From positions 18,996,175-19,060,174 of the forward strand of contig BSYO01000006.1 in assembly GCA_033239525.1 (NCBI GenBank): a stretch of 64,000 nucleotides of DNA. The letters run 5' to 3'. The translations under genes and the position numbers were made by a program. Numbering within the stretch: the stretch's first letter is position 1; the number at the start of each line of letters is the position of its first letter. This document shows, piece by piece, positions 61,201 through 64,000 of the stretch. The notes beneath the pieces were generated by a model, which had not been told where the DNA came from, made no database searches, and was given only the letters and a program-made list of their open reading frames with translations. The DNA is from Nepenthes gracilis (Eukaryota > Streptophyta > Magnoliopsida > Caryophyllales > Nepenthaceae).

Positions 61201-62856
61201 AATGAGATCCCAAAATCATCCAACTACAAGATAATCTTCTGCGCGTAGCATATTCAAGATCCCCAAGCCTTGCACTTTAAAGTTGTCTCAACGCTTACTT
61301 TAGATCATGCCATTTCTCCACCTCCACCATCAATCCCTCATCCCACGAAGAAATCATTAAACTCTGCTTCTGGTGGAGGGGATTAGACCATTTTGCATGA
61401 ACCAAAATAGCTAACGCTTGCCTCATTTTAGCTAAAACTTCAACATGTGTCAATAAAGAGTGGTTTAGTGCACAAAGTATCCCAGTTATAGGCTCTGAGC
61501 AGGGTCAAATACATACAGCTCTACATCTGCATTGTAAAAAAACTATTTCTATATTTTCAACATCACCTCTAGACACAATAGAGAACCCGTACCATTGTTC
61601 CAAGTTTTACCCACTGAAAGGGTAACCCAGTGCACAAGGATTATTGCATTGTGGCACTAAGGAGGATCCGATGTATATAATCTTACTCATGCATTGCATA
61701 AAAGCTGCTTCCATGATATGAAAGCATGACCTCTAAATCACAATAGAGTAACCTTATGATTGCATCAAAACTGTCCTCTTTAGCATGAGTCAATTAATGA
61801 TAAAATAAGTAAATTCTGAATGCCAGATGATTAAGGGTGAAAGCTTGCATCCATTCCATGAATACCTTTGATAAGCACTAGGATGTCAGAGCAGAAATCT
61901 CATAAACCTCATAGATTATTCCAGGTTTACAATGCAAAAATTTAGCACTTAAAGTCTCTGACAAATTATAACAAAAGTCAATATGATTTAACAAGATACC
62001 TGAATATTATCACATTCTTCTACAAAGAAACGGAGCCTGTCACTCATTGCTTCTCCCCTTAAACCTTCAGAGAAGACATCTTTTCCAATTCCATAGTTGT
62101 CAAAACCCTGGGCATCCATCCATAATCCGCTCAATTCATATAAACTCTGTGGATGGTAATGGACTTTTGAGAAGTCTGTCCAAAATTGGACCCCATTTTC
62201 TAAACATTGAATCACGTCTTCATCACGTAATTCTTTCTGAGATTCAGTATGTTCATGGTCAATATCATTTGATGCTCCATGCTCTTCCTCATCTAGACAT
62301 CGCAAGAACAAGTTCTTCTTATGAGGTTCAGATCTGTGGGTTGAAAGCCTACCTCTCCTGCAAAACAGTTAAGACAACTAATTCATTTTGATGTCATATT
62401 AGAAAAAGAAAGACCATGAGTTAGAAAGAATTGGACCTGATTTGAATGAATTAATTGCTTTGGCTTCCAGAAAGCTGACAACAGTGACAAGTATTGTGAT
62501 TTTTTATTACTTCATAACTTCATTAATTACTGGGTCAATCTGACACTTGAAATTTTCTGATTATTTCATAACTTTGTTAATTACTGGTCATCAAATTGAA
62601 AGTAAGACGTATTTATTACTGAAGATATCCTCACAGAGCTTATCAACTTCACCAATGATAGCTAAGTGGCAGAAAGGGTAATTCTTATATATGCAAACAA
62701 TATGGTTTTCCACTTCTTATTCTTCAGTAACACTTAAAAATTTTTTTAAGCATGAATATATATGAACATAGAAGTCTCACCATGTGAAAACAGGCGATGG
62801 CACTGGTGAAATTTGATTATACAATGTACCATGTGAACACACTGATCCAAGGGATC
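58250..62856 (-). CDS. Misato/DML1 homologue (5' end outside window)
   Basis: Tubulin-like Misato family protein, in other organisms linked to mitochondrial morphology and division and to tubulin assembly. Six exons are visible, all in phase: 62781–62856, 62000–62357, 60664–60913, 60290–60532, 60086–60202 and 58250–58698 (stop TAA at 58250–58252). They encode SLGSVCSHGTLYN, RSEPHKKNLFLR, DEDVIQCLENGVQFWTDFSK, YHPQSLYELSGLWM and FDNYGIGKDVFSEGL. The tubulin-like part continues with VVDDSGGFSSVAADFLENIA, RDLHDSISFSRLSSFCKLLV, QSRQNMVAILDAAMPAPCL, SVALCPLPIPLPFPSIFNY and the C-terminal SWGFGKDELEDIGEVLSNM. The missing N-terminal exon(s), with the family's Misato segment near GSHFWNFQ, must lie beyond position 64000. 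The visible 497 codons include the stop. No damage is seen in them. Confidence 0.9.
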
Positions 62857-64000
62857 CTGCACATTAGAGTCTCAAATTAAAAGTTGCAAAAAGCAGAACC
62901 AATAGAGAACATTTACCATTCTAAAGCATCCACTATACATCCAAAGGTAACAAAGAACATAAATCCACATATCTGCTACACTGAAAGAGAAATAGCACTA
63001 TGCAAGCACAAAAACAAACATCAGAAATCATACTCAAAAAAGTCACAGTTCCTTATTTCCGTGAAAATAAAAATGCCTGAAATTGACTGCCTTCTTGACA
63101 TCCCAGACCAAGGCACCGATTAGAGCACAAAAAGGACTCGAGACACCCAAGTTTAATGGTAATTTTAGAACTATAGATACATGCGGCAAGTTATGGAGCA
63201 ACTTGTCCAAGGAAAAATTTAAAAATTGGGGTGGTGTACACTGGAATCCAATATCAGAAAATGGTAAATGATCCTGCAGAAAATCACTTCCACAAACTGC
63301 CCAATGGGATCTATTTAGAAAGCAGTAAAAGTTTACAGCCAAGAAGTAAAGCAGCCTTTCCATGAACAAATATGATGTAGCATACATATATATACATAGA
63401 ATTTGATTACTTGAGGAACCTCTGATTAAGTAGACTCAGAAGTTTCTGTCATTCATAAATACAGAACATTTAACATAGTGCACACCTCTTTCCATTCTCC
63501 CTATTCTCTCTATCCCAAAATAATCCAAGATGAAACAGCAGCACTAAATCAAAGTCAGATTCAAGATTAGTTAAGCTATATTAGCAACACACAGTTCAAT
63601 AACCTCATTGCCAACAAATCAGTCAAACTTTCAGACAAAGAAATACAATAGAAGGGTAAAAAGAGGTCCCGACATGAACCTCTCTTTTTTGGGGGGAAAC
63701 AAAAATCAGTGATTAAGGGAATGGGCAGTACTCGGAATTGAATCAAGACAATGCCCTGGACAAATGGACACCCAATTACCAAGCTACACCTGATGTGAAC
63801 TTGGTAAGGTTTATTGAGGGATGAATGTCAAAGACAACACAATAATTCATCAGCACAACTTAATTTGTAAACCAAACTCGTTTTCATAATATTGACATAC
63901 TGTGCATGCTTTCTAATTATTTAAACTTCAAAACTAATTAAGGATTGCGACTGCAGAAACATGTAACAAGCTTCATGCATTGATTCCATTGTGAATATAA
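62857..64000. other. Intron sequence upstream of the visible Misato exons
   Basis: No Misato N-terminal motif could be found on the minus strand, so this is taken as intron. Overlapping short frames on both strands look like chance. Confidence 0.5.

Noticed and set aside
63043..63387. Minus-strand frame as the first Misato exon
   Set aside because: It lacks the conserved N-terminal Misato residues and has no donor in the right phase; more likely intron.
1..64000. CRISPR array, tRNA, rRNA or bacterial operon signals
   Set aside because: No regularly spaced short repeats, cloverleaf-like conserved boxes or operon-like gene packing were found; the sequence is plant nuclear DNA.

Overview
This is nuclear DNA from a flowering plant, most likely a eudicot. 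Its genes have AT-rich, GT–AG-bounded introns, it carries plant-type protein families (a MAPKKK3/5-type kinase, a plant TMEM131-like protein, a DUF1645-like protein and a Misato homologue), and its long AT-rich spacers are full of LTR retrotransposon debris. No bacterial, organellar, rRNA, tRNA or CRISPR signal was seen. The species cannot be named from sequence alone.

Layout. 1–2183: AT-rich sequence with one weak two-exon mini-ORF (minus strand, 1114–1666) and a perfect 101-bp tandem duplication. 2184–13973: an 11.8-kb Ty3/gypsy element of the Tat lineage (E1), minus strand, with both LTRs, PBS, PPT and a 5-bp target duplication. Its gag-pol is frameshifted, and between pol and the 3' LTR it carries an antisense gene remnant and an ~849-bp internal tandem duplication. 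13979–18821: AT-rich spacer. 18822–25289: a second, deleted Tat-type element (E2), minus strand, with an antisense ORF of its own and a left end that does not match its right LTR. 26897–36191: a complete three-exon TMEM131-like gene (plus strand, predicted 1,298 aa) with a solo LTR in its 4.1-kb second intron. 40158–40973: a single-exon DUF1645-like gene (plus). 43046–51760: a ten-exon MAPKKK5/MAPKKK3-type kinase gene (minus), well preserved except for a one-base deficit just before the kinase domain; a copia-like solo LTR lies in its first intron. 52474–56564: three more relics of the same Tat group, namely an element collapsed by an internal deletion and two solo LTRs in opposite orientations. 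58250–62856: the last six exons of a Misato/DML1 homologue (minus), whose 5' end lies beyond the window.

The host genes do not form a pathway. The TMEM131-like, DUF1645-like and MAPKKK genes do form a compact non-repetitive block (27–52 kb), and from memory this resembles the Arabidopsis At5g668xx neighbourhood, which needs checking. The two flanks have been expanded by Tat-lineage insertions, most of them since reduced to solo LTRs or deletion derivatives. The most distinctive content is the pair of antisense, apparently spliced genes inside the Tat elements. Each has promoter-like or polyadenylation-like sequence of its own and faces the gag-pol transcript.
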